In this document: positions 51,603-59,238 of the stretch, piece after piece
Layout of the letters: each line of letters begins with the position of its first letter
Numbering within the stretch: the stretch's first letter is position 1
Origin: Limnohabitans sp. INBF002
GTDB lineage: Bacteria; Pseudomonadota; Gammaproteobacteria; Burkholderiales; Burkholderiaceae_C
Direction: 5' to 3'
Assembly (NCBI RefSeq): GCF_027924905.1
Contig: NZ_AP027055.1
Span: 806,001 to 870,000 of the forward strand
Length of the DNA stretch: 64,000 nucleotides
Notes under the pieces: generated by a model
Database searches by the model: none
Seen by the model: the letters and a program-made list of their open reading frames with translations, nothing else
Told to the model about the DNA's origin: nothing
Program-made: the position numbers and the translations under genes

Positions 51603-51962
51603 ATGACTCGCAAAACAAGTTTTACACATCTCGTCATCACAAGCATCACCGCTGCGATGCTGATTGTTTCCCCTCTGGCACGCGCAGAGATTGTGGACAC
51701 ACAAGACCTCGCAATACAAAGTCAAACAGAACAAGACAGAGCCAAAGTGCAAAGTTTTGTAGAGCGTGCCACCGTGAAAGAAAAGCTCGAAGCCATGGGC
51801 GTGGCTGGCTTGTTGGCCAAAGACCGCGTGGCGGCTTTGAGCGAACAAGAAGTTCATGCGTTGGCCGAACGCATTGATGCCATGCCTGCTGGCGGCACCT
51901 TGAGCCAAATGGACATGGTCGTTATTTTGTTGATCGCAATTTTGGTTGCGGTTGCACTTTAA
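51603..51962 (+). CDS. PA2779-family protein, secreted with C-terminal membrane helix
   Basis: 119 residues from ATG 51603. A signal peptide (cleavage near ARA-E29) is followed by a helical segment of about 65 residues (QDRAKVQSFVERATVKEKL). PAGG at residues 95-98 comes just before a hydrophobic C-terminus (about 105-119) with no basic tail. The family occurs next to PA2778-like peptidases, and the peptidase gene lies two genes downstream here. Gly-Gly followed by a helix is a possible cleavage site for it. Function is unknown. Confidence 0.8.
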   Translation: MTRKTSFTHLVITSITAAMLIVSPLARAEIVDTQDLAIQSQTEQDRAKVQSFVERATVKEKLEAMGVAGLLAKDRVAALSEQEVHALAERIDAMPAGGTLSQMDMVVILLIAILVAVAL

Positions 51963-51975
51963 AAAAGGGGGTCTT

Positions 51976-52485
51976 ATGTATTGCTCTCAAAGGGTCAAGC
52001 GCACGTGGGTGATTCCCGTCTTGTGTGCTGTGTTGATGGTGCCTGCTGCGTGGGCAGATCGACCAGATGATGCGGGGCAACGCAAACACCCTCGCATGCA
52101 AGAGCAACCGATGCATGACCGCGCTTCGGGCGAAATGCGGGAGTCTCGTGCGTCAAGGGAAGTGCACCCAGGTGCGTACTTCGAACCGCGACACCACCAA
52201 GCCGTGCGAGATATGTATGGGCAACAAATTGGGAAGGGCAAATGCCCTCCAGGGCTTGCAAAAAAGGGCAACGGCTGCTTGCCGCCAGGTCAAGCGAAGC
52301 AGTGGGCCATGGGGCAGCCGCTACCTCCAGACGTGGTGCTGTATCCGGTGCCACTTGAATTACAACGTCGTTTGGGCACACCGCCAGCCGGCTACAAATA
52401 TGTGCGTGCTGCCAGTGATATTTTGCTGATTGCCGTGGGCACCAGCATGGTGGTCGATGCGATTGAGGATTTGGGTGGGCTTTAA
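51976..52485 (+). CDS. CigR/RcnB-like periplasmic protein
   Basis: 169 residues. Signal peptide to about residue 26 (AVLMVPAAWA-D), then a long His/Arg-rich polar stretch, GKCPPGLAKKGNGCLPPGQAK, and a C-terminal YVRAASDILLIAVGTSMVVDAIEDLG that matches the anti-virulence regulator CigR family as I recall it. CigR of Salmonella is an inhibitor of MgtC-dependent virulence; here no such partner is visible. The ribosome site AAAGGGGG is strong. Its 3' end overlaps the start of the peptidase gene by 11 bases. Confidence 0.75.
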   Translation: MYCSQRVKRTWVIPVLCAVLMVPAAWADRPDDAGQRKHPRMQEQPMHDRASGEMRESRASREVHPGAYFEPRHHQAVRDMYGQQIGKGKCPPGLAKKGNGCLPPGQAKQWAMGQPLPPDVVLYPVPLELQRRLGTPPAGYKYVRAASDILLIAVGTSMVVDAIEDLGGL

Positions 52486-53413
52486 CCGAGCTCGGGCCTT
52501 TGGACTCACGGCAGCCCTTGTGTTGAGCCTGGTCGGCTGCGCCTCGGTGTCCACGTCGAATGGCTTTGCACGCAGCAGCCAGCTTCCGAGGCAAGTCGAG
52601 CTTCAAGACGTTGCGTTTTATCCGCAAACACAAGACCAATGTGGCCCAGCCGCTTTGGCCACAGTGCTGCACCATGCGGGTGTTGAGCGCACGTTGCAAC
52701 AGCTGGAGGCCGATGTGTATGTGCCGCAGCGCCAAGGCAGCTTGCCATTGGAGATGCTGGGCGGTGCTCGGCGCGCCGGTGTTTTGCCGTATCTTTTAAA
52801 GACAGAGCCGCAGGCTTTGTTGCAAGAAGTCGCGGCAGGTCATCCCGTTGTGGTGTTGCAAAACCTACGTTGGGATTGGTTGCCGCTGTGGCATTACGCT
52901 GTTGTGGTGGGGTACGACCAAACGGCAGGCACGGTCGTCCTGCGCTCGGGGGATGAAAAGCGTTTGCTGATGTCCATGGCTGATTTCGAGTCAAGCTGGG
53001 CCAAAGCCAACCGTTGGGCATTCGTTGCTTTGCCCCCTGATCAACTGCCTGCAACAGCTTCTGCCGCTGAGTTTGTTGAAGCTGCGATCACCCTTGAGCG
53101 CGTGGCACCCAGCCAAGCTGTGCGGGCTTACCAAGTTGCGCTCCAGGCGTGGCCTGATAACTTAGAGGCGCGGCTTGCCTTGGGCAATCGCTATTACAAG
53201 CAAGGCAATTTGCAAGCGGCACAAGCGCAATACGAACGAGTCACGATGGACCACCCCAACGCCGCAGATGCGTGGAACAACTTGGCGCAGGTGTTGTATG
53301 AGACACGTCAGTTGGCGCAAGCAAGAGCTGCCATTGCCAAAGCGCTCGCTTTGGGTGGGCTGCGCGCTGAGCGCTACAAGGCTACGCAAATCGCAATAGA
53401 CAAGAGCCCCTAA
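52475..53413 (+). CDS. PA2778-family C39-like cysteine peptidase lipoprotein with TPR
   Basis: 312 residues from GTG 52475, preceded by GAGG at 52465 within the CigR-like gene. Lipobox LVGC with Cys22. The papain-like C39-type domain has Gln-Asp-Gln-Cys56 in TQDQCGPAALATVLHH, His140 in LWHYAVVVGYD and Asp160 in LRSGD as the likely triad. Two or more tetratricopeptide repeats fill residues ~190-305 (LGNRYYKQGNLQAAQAQYERV, AWNNLAQVLYETRQLAQARAAI in short blocks). It is therefore a periplasmic membrane-tethered peptidase. The neighbouring PA2779-like protein, with its PAGG site, is the obvious substrate candidate. Confidence 0.85.
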   Translation: MGFNRARAFGLTAALVLSLVGCASVSTSNGFARSSQLPRQVELQDVAFYPQTQDQCGPAALATVLHHAGVERTLQQLEADVYVPQRQGSLPLEMLGGARRAGVLPYLLKTEPQALLQEVAAGHPVVVLQNLRWDWLPLWHYAVVVGYDQTAGTVVLRSGDEKRLLMSMADFESSWAKANRWAFVALPPDQLPATASAAEFVEAAITLERVAPSQAVRAYQVALQAWPDNLEARLALGNRYYKQGNLQAAQAQYERVTMDHPNAADAWNNLAQVLYETRQLAQARAAIAKALALGGLRAERYKATQIAIDKSP

Positions 53414-53417
53414 AAGA

Positions 53418-53491
53418 TGGAGCGGGTGATGGGAATCGAACCCACGTTATTTGCTTGGGAAGCAAGAGTCCTACCATTGAACGACACCCGC
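53418..53491 (-). tRNA. tRNA-Gly (anticodon CCC)
   Basis: The minus strand folds as a cloverleaf: acceptor GCGGGTG paired with CACCCGC, D-arm GTTCAATGGTAGGAC, anticodon loop TTCCCAA, T-arm GTGGGTTCGATTCCCAT and an encoded CCA (53418-53420). It closely resembles E. coli glyU. The anticodon stem has one mismatched pair at its outer end. Confidence 0.95.
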
Positions 53492-53565
53492 ACAAGTCTG
53501 GATTGTAGGGGCGTGTGATCTAGACTAATATTTCAAGCAGTTGGCATTTAATAGGGGAGCGCTGC

Positions 53566-53829
53566 ATGAAAAGATTCACAAAAATTTGCATCTGCTTGTC
53601 GATGTTGTTGCCCATGTGGGCGTGGGCACAAAGCTGCAACGACATCAAGGACAAAGACAAAGCCAACTACTGCCGCGCACTCGATACCAACGACAAGTCA
53701 CATTGTCAAAAAATTGGTGGCAATGATTTGCTTAACCTGTGTATGGGCAAAGTCGAAAACGACATCAAATATTGCCGCCGCATCACCACCGACAAAATCA
53801 AGAAAAGATGTGAAAACAGCATTCGCTGA
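53566..53829 (+). CDS. small secreted cysteine-repeat protein, unknown
   Basis: 87 residues. Signal peptide MKRFTKICICLSMLLPMWAW, cleaved near WAQ-S. The mature ~65 residues hold six cysteines with alternating spacings of 11, 10, 11, 10 and 11. This is a 23-residue repeat, Cys-x-x-Ile-x8-Cys-x10, in three copies (CNDI, CQKI and CRRI starts), strongly charged between the cysteines. Three helical hairpins each closed by disulfide would fit. Ribosome site GGGGAG. It stands alone between tRNA-Gly and a bidirectional terminator. I recognise no family. Confidence 0.8.
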   Translation: MKRFTKICICLSMLLPMWAWAQSCNDIKDKDKANYCRALDTNDKSHCQKIGGNDLLNLCMGKVENDIKYCRRITTDKIKKRCENSIR

Positions 53830-53835
53830 GAATGC

Positions 53836-53865
53836 AAAAAAGCATCCACTAGGGATGCTTTTTTA
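53836..53865. terminator. bidirectional terminator after the cysteine-repeat gene
   Basis: AAAAAAGCATCC-actag-GGATGCTTTTTT; usable for the small-protein gene and for the convergent winged-helix gene. Confidence 0.88.
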
Positions 53866-53884
53866 GGGTGAGCTTGGCTCAGTT

Positions 53885-54232
53885 TTAAGCCTGTGCGAGA
53901 GCTTGCTCCATGACCTTACCCACTTGGTCAAAGTAATTTTGAGCCGCTTGTGTTGGCACCAAGTATTTGGTGCGGCGGTTTTTACCTTCAAACACGGTGT
54001 CGATCATGCCGAGTTCGCGCAGTTGGTCGAGTTTGCGGTGAATCGTGGCAGGCGAGGCGATGGTATCCAAACCCATGGCATCGGTCACGGTCAACGGTTT
54101 TTCTTGGGCATGACGCACAGCGATCACTTCAAGAAGTTTTTTGGCATCCAAATCCATGGATGGCGTGTTTGCCCCGCCATCCAGTGCGTGGATGAGGTTC
54201 AGAAATCGCAAATAGATTTGTTTAGAGTCCAT
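53885..54232 (-). CDS. winged-helix transcriptional regulator, MarR-like
   Basis: 115 residues. The central part is a winged helix (KPLTVTDAMGLDTIASPATIHRKLDQLRELGMI in consecutive blocks) followed by the wing VFEGKNRRTKYLVPT and a C-terminal helix. No effector domain. The upstream gap holds a palindrome CTTAC-ATAG-GTAAG (54249-54262) suited to a small dimeric regulator, so autoregulation is likely (inference). Target genes are unknown; gabD is the nearest gene upstream, on the same strand. Confidence 0.75.
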   Translation of the reverse strand: MDSKQIYLRFLNLIHALDGGANTPSMDLDAKKLLEVIAVRHAQEKPLTVTDAMGLDTIASPATIHRKLDQLRELGMIDTVFEGKNRRTKYLVPTQAAQNYFDQVGKVMEQALAQA

Positions 54233-54248
54233 GGTAGGTGTGCCTTTT

Positions 54249-54262
54249 CTTACATAGGTAAG
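54249..54262. promoter_or_regulatory. palindrome upstream of the winged-helix gene
   Basis: CTTAC-ATAG-GTAAG, a perfect five-base inverted repeat 17 bases before the start codon of the regulator on the minus strand; candidate autoregulatory operator. Confidence 0.5.
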
Positions 54263-54342
54263 TCAGTTATCTATTGTATACGTCGATTTTGTTAAAAACA
54301 TCGTAAAAACACGTAAGCCTCACGTATTTAAAGGGTTTGCCG

Positions 54343-55821
54343 TTATTTGAGAATGTCGCCCAAGCAGAGGTACTTCATCTCGATGTACTCATCCATGCCG
54401 TGGCTGGATCCTTCGCGTCCGAGGCCAGATTGCTTCACGCCGCCAAACGGCACATGTTCGGATGCGATGATGCCCACGTTGATGCCCACCATGCCGTATT
54501 CCAGCGCTTCGCTGACGCGGTAGATGCGGCCAATGTCGCGGCTGTAGAAGTAGCTGGCCAAGCCGAACTCGGTGTTGTTGGCGGCATCAATGGCTTCTTG
54601 GTCTTTGTGAAAGCGGAACACGGGGGCGAAGGGACCAAAGGTTTCTTCACGGGCGCACAGCATGTCGGCGCGGGCGTCGGCGATCACCGTGGGTTCAAAA
54701 AATTGACCGGTCAATTTGTGACCGCCAGTGATCAGCTTGCCGCCTTTGTGGAGGGCGTCTTGCACGTGGCGTTCGACTTTGTCCACCGCGGCATCTTCGA
54801 TCAAGGGGCCTTGTGTCACGCCATCTTCAAAGCCGTTGCCCACCTTGAGCGCTTTGACTTTGGCAGCAAACTTTTGCACAAACTCGTCGTACACCGCGTC
54901 TTGCACGTAAATGCGGTTGGCGCATACGCAGGTTTGGCCGGCGTTGCGGTATTTGCTGGCCATGGCGCCTTCGACGGCGCTGTCAATGTCTGCGTCGTCA
55001 AACACGATGAAGGGGGCATTGCCACCCAGCTCCAAAGCGAGCTTTTTGATGCTGGGGGCCGACTGCGCCATCAAGATGCGGCCCACTTCGGTGGAGCCGG
55101 TGAAGCTGATGTGACGCACGATGTCGCTGCTGCAAAACACCTTGCCAATTGCAATGCTGTTGTCGCTGTCGGCGGTGAGGATGTTCACCACACCGGCGGG
55201 AATGCCCGCGCGAATGGCCAGCTCGGCGGCGGCCAAGGCGGTGAGGGGCGTCAGCTCGGCGGGTTTGATGACCACAGGGCAGCCAGCAGCCAGTGCAGGT
55301 GCCACTTTGCGGGTGATCATGGCCAGAGGGAAGTTCCACGGCGTGATGGCGGCGCACACGCCAATGGGTTGCTTCAACACCATCAAGCGGCGGTTGTTGT
55401 CGAACTGGGGCAGGGTCTCGCCGTTGACGCGCTTGGCTTCTTCGGCAAACCACTCCACAAAGCTGGCGCCGTAGGCCACTTCGCCTTTGGCTTCGGCAAA
55501 GGGTTTGCCTTGCTCGGCGGTCATGATGCGGCCTAGGTCTTCTTGGTTGGCCATGAGCAGGTCAAACCACTTGCGCAAGATGATGCTGCGCTCTTTGCCG
55601 GTTTTGTTGCGCCATGCGGGCCATGCCGCGTTGGCCGCGTCAACAGCCGTTTCGGCGTCTTTGGCGGTGAGGTTGGCCACATCGGCCAGCTTCTTACCCG
55701 TGGCGGGGTCATGCACATCGAAGCGGCTGGCACCCTTGACCCATTGGCCATTGATCAAGGCATCGGTCTTGAGCAGGGTGGGGTCGTTGAGCAAAGAAAG
55801 GGGCGCCGTTTTCATGTCCAT
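54343..55821 (-). CDS. gabD: succinate-semialdehyde dehydrogenase
   Basis: 492 residues from ATG 55821, which has GGAG (55828-55831) at a six-base spacing; the open frame extends four codons further to a TTG. The catalytic Cys298 lies in NAGQTCVCANR, the base Glu in LELGGNAPFIVFD, and ITPWNFPLAMITRKVAPALAAG is the cofactor site. GFPP-type substrate residues of GabD/SSADH are consistent with NTEFGLASYFYSRD. It oxidises succinate semialdehyde to succinate; a glutarate-semialdehyde role is possible. No gabT is adjacent. Confidence 0.9.
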   Translation of the reverse strand: MDMKTAPLSLLNDPTLLKTDALINGQWVKGASRFDVHDPATGKKLADVANLTAKDAETAVDAANAAWPAWRNKTGKERSIILRKWFDLLMANQEDLGRIMTAEQGKPFAEAKGEVAYGASFVEWFAEEAKRVNGETLPQFDNNRRLMVLKQPIGVCAAITPWNFPLAMITRKVAPALAAGCPVVIKPAELTPLTALAAAELAIRAGIPAGVVNILTADSDNSIAIGKVFCSSDIVRHISFTGSTEVGRILMAQSAPSIKKLALELGGNAPFIVFDDADIDSAVEGAMASKYRNAGQTCVCANRIYVQDAVYDEFVQKFAAKVKALKVGNGFEDGVTQGPLIEDAAVDKVERHVQDALHKGGKLITGGHKLTGQFFEPTVIADARADMLCAREETFGPFAPVFRFHKDQEAIDAANNTEFGLASYFYSRDIGRIYRVSEALEYGMVGINVGIIASEHVPFGGVKQSGLGREGSSHGMDEYIEMKYLCLGDILK

Positions 55822-55898
55822 GTGGGTCTCCAAATTTGATGAGGCAGAGCATACCGCCGGCCCCGTGCCCGTGATGACTCTGGGGTGACACCCAAACC

Positions 55899-55904
55899 TA
55901 TAAT
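55899..55904 (+). promoter_or_regulatory. -10 hexamer of alaS
   Basis: A perfect TATAAT whose usual spacing puts the start site at 55911, the A of the alaS ATG. The best upstream -35 is ATGACT (55874-55879) with a long 19-base spacer. Confidence 0.7.
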
Positions 55905-55910
55905 TTGAGG

Positions 55911-58535
55911 ATGACTACACCCAAATTCACCGTCGCTGATATTCGCAAAACGTTTCTGGACTTCTTCGAGTCCAAAGGCCACACCGTGGTGGCCTCAAGC
56001 CCGCTGGTGCCGGGCAACGACCCCACTTTGATGTTCACCAACTCGGGCATGGTCCAGTTCAAAGACGTATTTTTGGGCGAGGACAAGCGCTCTTATGTGC
56101 GCGCCGCCTCGGTGCAAGCCTGTTTGCGCGCCGGTGGCAAACACAACGATTTGGAAAACGTGGGCTACACCGCCCGCCACCACACCTTCTTCGAAATGCT
56201 GGGCAACTGGTCGTTCGGCGACTACTTCAAACGCGAATCACTCAAGTGGGCGTGGGAACTGTTGACTGAGGTTTACAAGCTGCCCGCTGACCGTTTGCTG
56301 GCCACTGTCTACCAAGACGACGACGAAGCCTATGACATTTGGACCAAAGAAATTGGCCTGCCACCCGAGCGCGTGATTCGCATTGGCGACAACAAAGGTG
56401 GCCGCTACAAGAGCGACAACTTCTGGATGATGGCCGACACCGGCCCTTGCGGCCCTTGCTCTGAAATCTTCTACGACCACGGCGACCACATCCCAGGCGG
56501 CCCTCCCGGCAGCCCCGACGAAGACGGTGACCGCTTCATCGAAATTTGGAACAACGTGTTCATGCAGTTCAACATGGCCGAAGACGGCAGCGTTACCCGC
56601 TTGCCCGCGCCTTGCGTGGACACGGGTATGGGCCTCGAGCGCTTGGCTGCCATCTTGCAGCACGTGCACAGCAACTACGAAATCGACATCTTTGATGCCC
56701 TCATCAAAGCCGCTGCACGCGAAACAGGCTGCCAAGACTTGGGCCACAAGAGCCTGCGCGTGATTGCCGACCACATCCGTGCCACCTCGTTCTTGGTGAG
56801 CGACGGCGTGGTGCCCAGCAACGAAGGCCGTGGCTATGTGCAACGCCGCATCATCCGCCGTGCCATTCGTCACGGGTATTTATTGGGCCAGAAAAAACCG
56901 TTCTTCCACAAACTCGTGCCTGACTTGGTCAAGCTCATGGGCGATGCCTACCCCAACATGGCGTCGCAAGCCGAGCGTATTGCGTCGGTGTTGAAGGCCG
57001 AAGAAGAACGCTTCTTTGAAACCCTCGAAGTGGGCATGTCAATTTTGGATGCCGCATTGCAAGGCGGCGCAAAAGTGTTGCCGGGCGAAGTGGCGTTCAA
57101 GCTGCACGACACCTACGGCTTCCCACTCGACTTGTCTGCCGACGTGTGCCGCGAACGTGGCCTGAGCGTGGACGAAGCAGGCTTTGCTGCTGCGATGGAA
57201 AAACAAAAATCCCAAGCCCGCGCCGCAGGCAAGTTCAAGATGGACAAAGCCTTGGAGTACACAGGCGCAGGCAACGCGTTTGTGGGCTACGACGACCTCA
57301 AAGCCACTGCCAAAGTGGTGGCGGTGTATGTGGACGGCAACTCTGTGGCCGAACTCAAGCACGGCCAAACAGGCGTGGTGGTGTTGGACACCACACCGTT
57401 CTACGCCGAGAGCGGCGGCCAAGTGGGCGATGCGGGCCTGTTGGTCAGCGGCTCTGCTAGCTTTGCCGTGGAAGACACCTTGAAGATCAAAGCCGATGTG
57501 TATGGCCATCACGGCACCTTGACGCAAGGCACTTTGGCCGTGGGCGACCATGTGGATGCACAAGTAGACACGCAAGTGCGCGCCGCCACCGTGCGCAACC
57601 ACTCGGCCACCCACTTGATGCACAAAGCCTTGCGCGAAGTGCTGGGCGACCACGTGCAACAAAAAGGCAGCTTGGTGAATGCCGAGCGCACACGTTTTGA
57701 CTTTGCGCACAACGCCCCCGTGACCGATGCGCAGATTCGCGAGATTGAAGCCAAGGTCAACGCCGAGATTTTGGCCAACGCCGCTGCGCAAGCCCGCGTG
57801 ATGGACATCGAGTCCGCCCAAAAAACGGGCGCCATGATGTTGTTCGGCGAGAAGTACGGTGAGACCGTGCGCGTGCTCGACATTGGTTCTAGCCGCGAGT
57901 TGTGCGGTGGCACGCACGTCAAAGCCACGGGTGACATTGGCTTGTTCAAAGTGGTGGCAGAAGGCGGCGTGGCCGCTGGCGTGCGTCGCATTGAAGCCGT
58001 GACAGGCGCCAATGCGCTGGCTTATTTGCAGTCGCTCGAAGATTCCGTGGCCCAAGCGGCTGGCGCCCTCAAAGCACCACCGACAGAGCTCAACGCACGT
58101 TTAGCCCAAGTGTTGGAACAAGTCAAAACGCTTGAAAAAGAAGTGTCAGCCCTCAAAGGCAAAGTGGCTTCGGCCCAAAGCGACGAGTTGCTGACGCAAG
58201 CGGTGGACATCAAAGGCACCAAGCTCTTGGTCGCCAAGCTCGACGGTGCTGACGCCAAAACTTTGCGCGACACCATGGACAAGCTCAAAGACAAGATGAA
58301 GTCTGCTGTCATTGTGTTGGCGGCTGTGGATGGCGAGAAGGTCAACATCGCCGCAGGCGTGACCGCTGACAACGTGGGCAAAGTCAAAGCGGGCGAAATG
58401 GCCAACTTTGTGGCCCAACAAGTGGGCGGCAAAGGCGGCGGCAAGCCCGACATGGCGATGGCCGGTGGCACCGATGCCGCAGCCTTGCCCAAGGCCTTGG
58501 CCAGCGTGCAAGCTTGGGTGGCCGAGCGCGTTTGA
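55911..58535 (+). CDS. alaS: alanine-tRNA ligase
   Basis: 874 residues. Class II catalytic core ([19 protein letters not shown], motif 3 [11 protein letters not shown]), editing domain with HSATHLMH and the Cys of [16 protein letters not shown], and the C-terminal DHHA1 dimer domain ([15 protein letters not shown]). ATG 55911 gives the standard [19 protein letters not shown]. The consensus -10 just before it makes a leaderless mRNA likely. The terminator of alaS lies inside the next gene. Confidence 0.97.
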   Translation: MTTPKFTVADIRKTFLDFFESKGHTVVASSPLVPGNDPTLMFTNSGMVQFKDVFLGEDKRSYVRAASVQACLRAGGKHNDLENVGYTARHHTFFEMLGNWSFGDYFKRESLKWAWELLTEVYKLPADRLLATVYQDDDEAYDIWTKEIGLPPERVIRIGDNKGGRYKSDNFWMMADTGPCGPCSEIFYDHGDHIPGGPPGSPDEDGDRFIEIWNNVFMQFNMAEDGSVTRLPAPCVDTGMGLERLAAILQHVHSNYEIDIFDALIKAAARETGCQDLGHKSLRVIADHIRATSFLVSDGVVPSNEGRGYVQRRIIRRAIRHGYLLGQKKPFFHKLVPDLVKLMGDAYPNMASQAERIASVLKAEEERFFETLEVGMSILDAALQGGAKVLPGEVAFKLHDTYGFPLDLSADVCRERGLSVDEAGFAAAMEKQKSQARAAGKFKMDKALEYTGAGNAFVGYDDLKATAKVVAVYVDGNSVAELKHGQTGVVVLDTTPFYAESGGQVGDAGLLVSGSASFAVEDTLKIKADVYGHHGTLTQGTLAVGDHVDAQVDTQVRAATVRNHSATHLMHKALREVLGDHVQQKGSLVNAERTRFDFAHNAPVTDAQIREIEAKVNAEILANAAAQARVMDIESAQKTGAMMLFGEKYGETVRVLDIGSSRELCGGTHVKATGDIGLFKVVAEGGVAAGVRRIEAVTGANALAYLQSLEDSVAQAAGALKAPPTELNARLAQVLEQVKTLEKEVSALKGKVASAQSDELLTQAVDIKGTKLLVAKLDGADAKTLRDTMDKLKDKMKSAVIVLAAVDGEKVNIAAGVTADNVGKVKAGEMANFVAQQVGGKGGGKPDMAMAGGTDAAALPKALASVQAWVAERV

Positions 58536-58540
58536 TTCAG

Positions 58541-59143
58541 ATGAACTCACGCACCTGCGTTGTGCAAGCAAAGGCCCAACCCGTGTTGGGCCTTTTTCTT
58601 GGCGTTTGCCTCGCGGTGTTGTTGTCAAGCTTTGTGTCCACCAACGCGTGGGCGCAGTTCGACAAAACCGCATGGCCTGTCAACGTGGCCACGCCCAAAA
58701 TTGAAGCTGTCGATTTGCAGGGCAAAGCTTGGAATGCCGCAGAGCTGGCAGGCAAAGTGGTGGTGCTCAACTTTTGGGCCACGTGGTGTGCGCCGTGCAA
58801 AGACGAGTTGCCCACGCTGCAAACCTTGCACGACATCAGTGATGCACAAACCGTGGTGCTCACCATCAACGTGCGTGAGCCCGCAGCACGTGCTGCGCGT
58901 TACATGCAAAGCACGGGCATGACGTTTCCCGTCATCTCTGATCCCAAAGGTGAGTTGGCCAAGCGCTGGGGCGTCACGGTGTATCCCACCACCCTCCTGA
59001 TTGCGCCCAATGGTCAAACGCGCTGGCGTATCGTGGGTGATGTGGACTGGAGCGGGGCGCAGGCCAATGCGTGGTTGGCCGATGTACGCCAAAACACCTC
59101 ACCTGCCAACGCGACGTCGAAGATAGCTACCCCCAAGCGATAA
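58541..59143 (+). CDS. TlpA/ResA-like periplasmic thiol-disulfide oxidoreductase
   Basis: 200 residues from ATG 58541, five bases after alaS. A signal peptide or anchor (residues ~15-37, ending STNAWAQ) precedes a thioredoxin-like domain with the active site WCAPC (residues 82-86) and VYPTTLLIAPNG with the cis-Pro. Reduces disulfides in periplasmic proteins, perhaps cytochrome c apoproteins. Codons 10-19 coincide with the alaS terminator hairpin; GTG 58583 would be a start beyond the first stem, but would leave the signal peptide without positive charges. Confidence 0.88.
   Translation: MNSRTCVVQAKAQPVLGLFLGVCLAVLLSSFVSTNAWAQFDKTAWPVNVATPKIEAVDLQGKAWNAAELAGKVVVLNFWATWCAPCKDELPTLQTLHDISDAQTVVLTINVREPAARAARYMQSTGMTFPVISDPKGELAKRWGVTVYPTTLLIAPNGQTRWRIVGDVDWSGAQANAWLADVRQNTSPANATSKIATPKR
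58570..58597 (+). terminator. alaS terminator inside the 5' coding part of the tlpA-like gene
   Basis: AAAGGCCCAAC-ccgt-GTTGGGCC followed by TTTTT is a strong intrinsic terminator. It begins 35 bases after the alaS stop but lies within codons 10-19 of the next gene. Confidence 0.8.
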
Positions 59144-59238
59144 TTCGACAACCTCATGCACTTTGCGTGAGGTGACCTGCCTTCGGGGCATCTAGGTATG
59201 TGCCGACAGGTCTCTTCATTTATTCGGAGCTCTCTTTC

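Noticed and set aside
54337..55536. 399-codon open frame on the plus strand opposite gabD
   Set aside because: Reverse-strand shadow of gabD; Val/Gly/His-rich low-complexity translation without homology that I can see.
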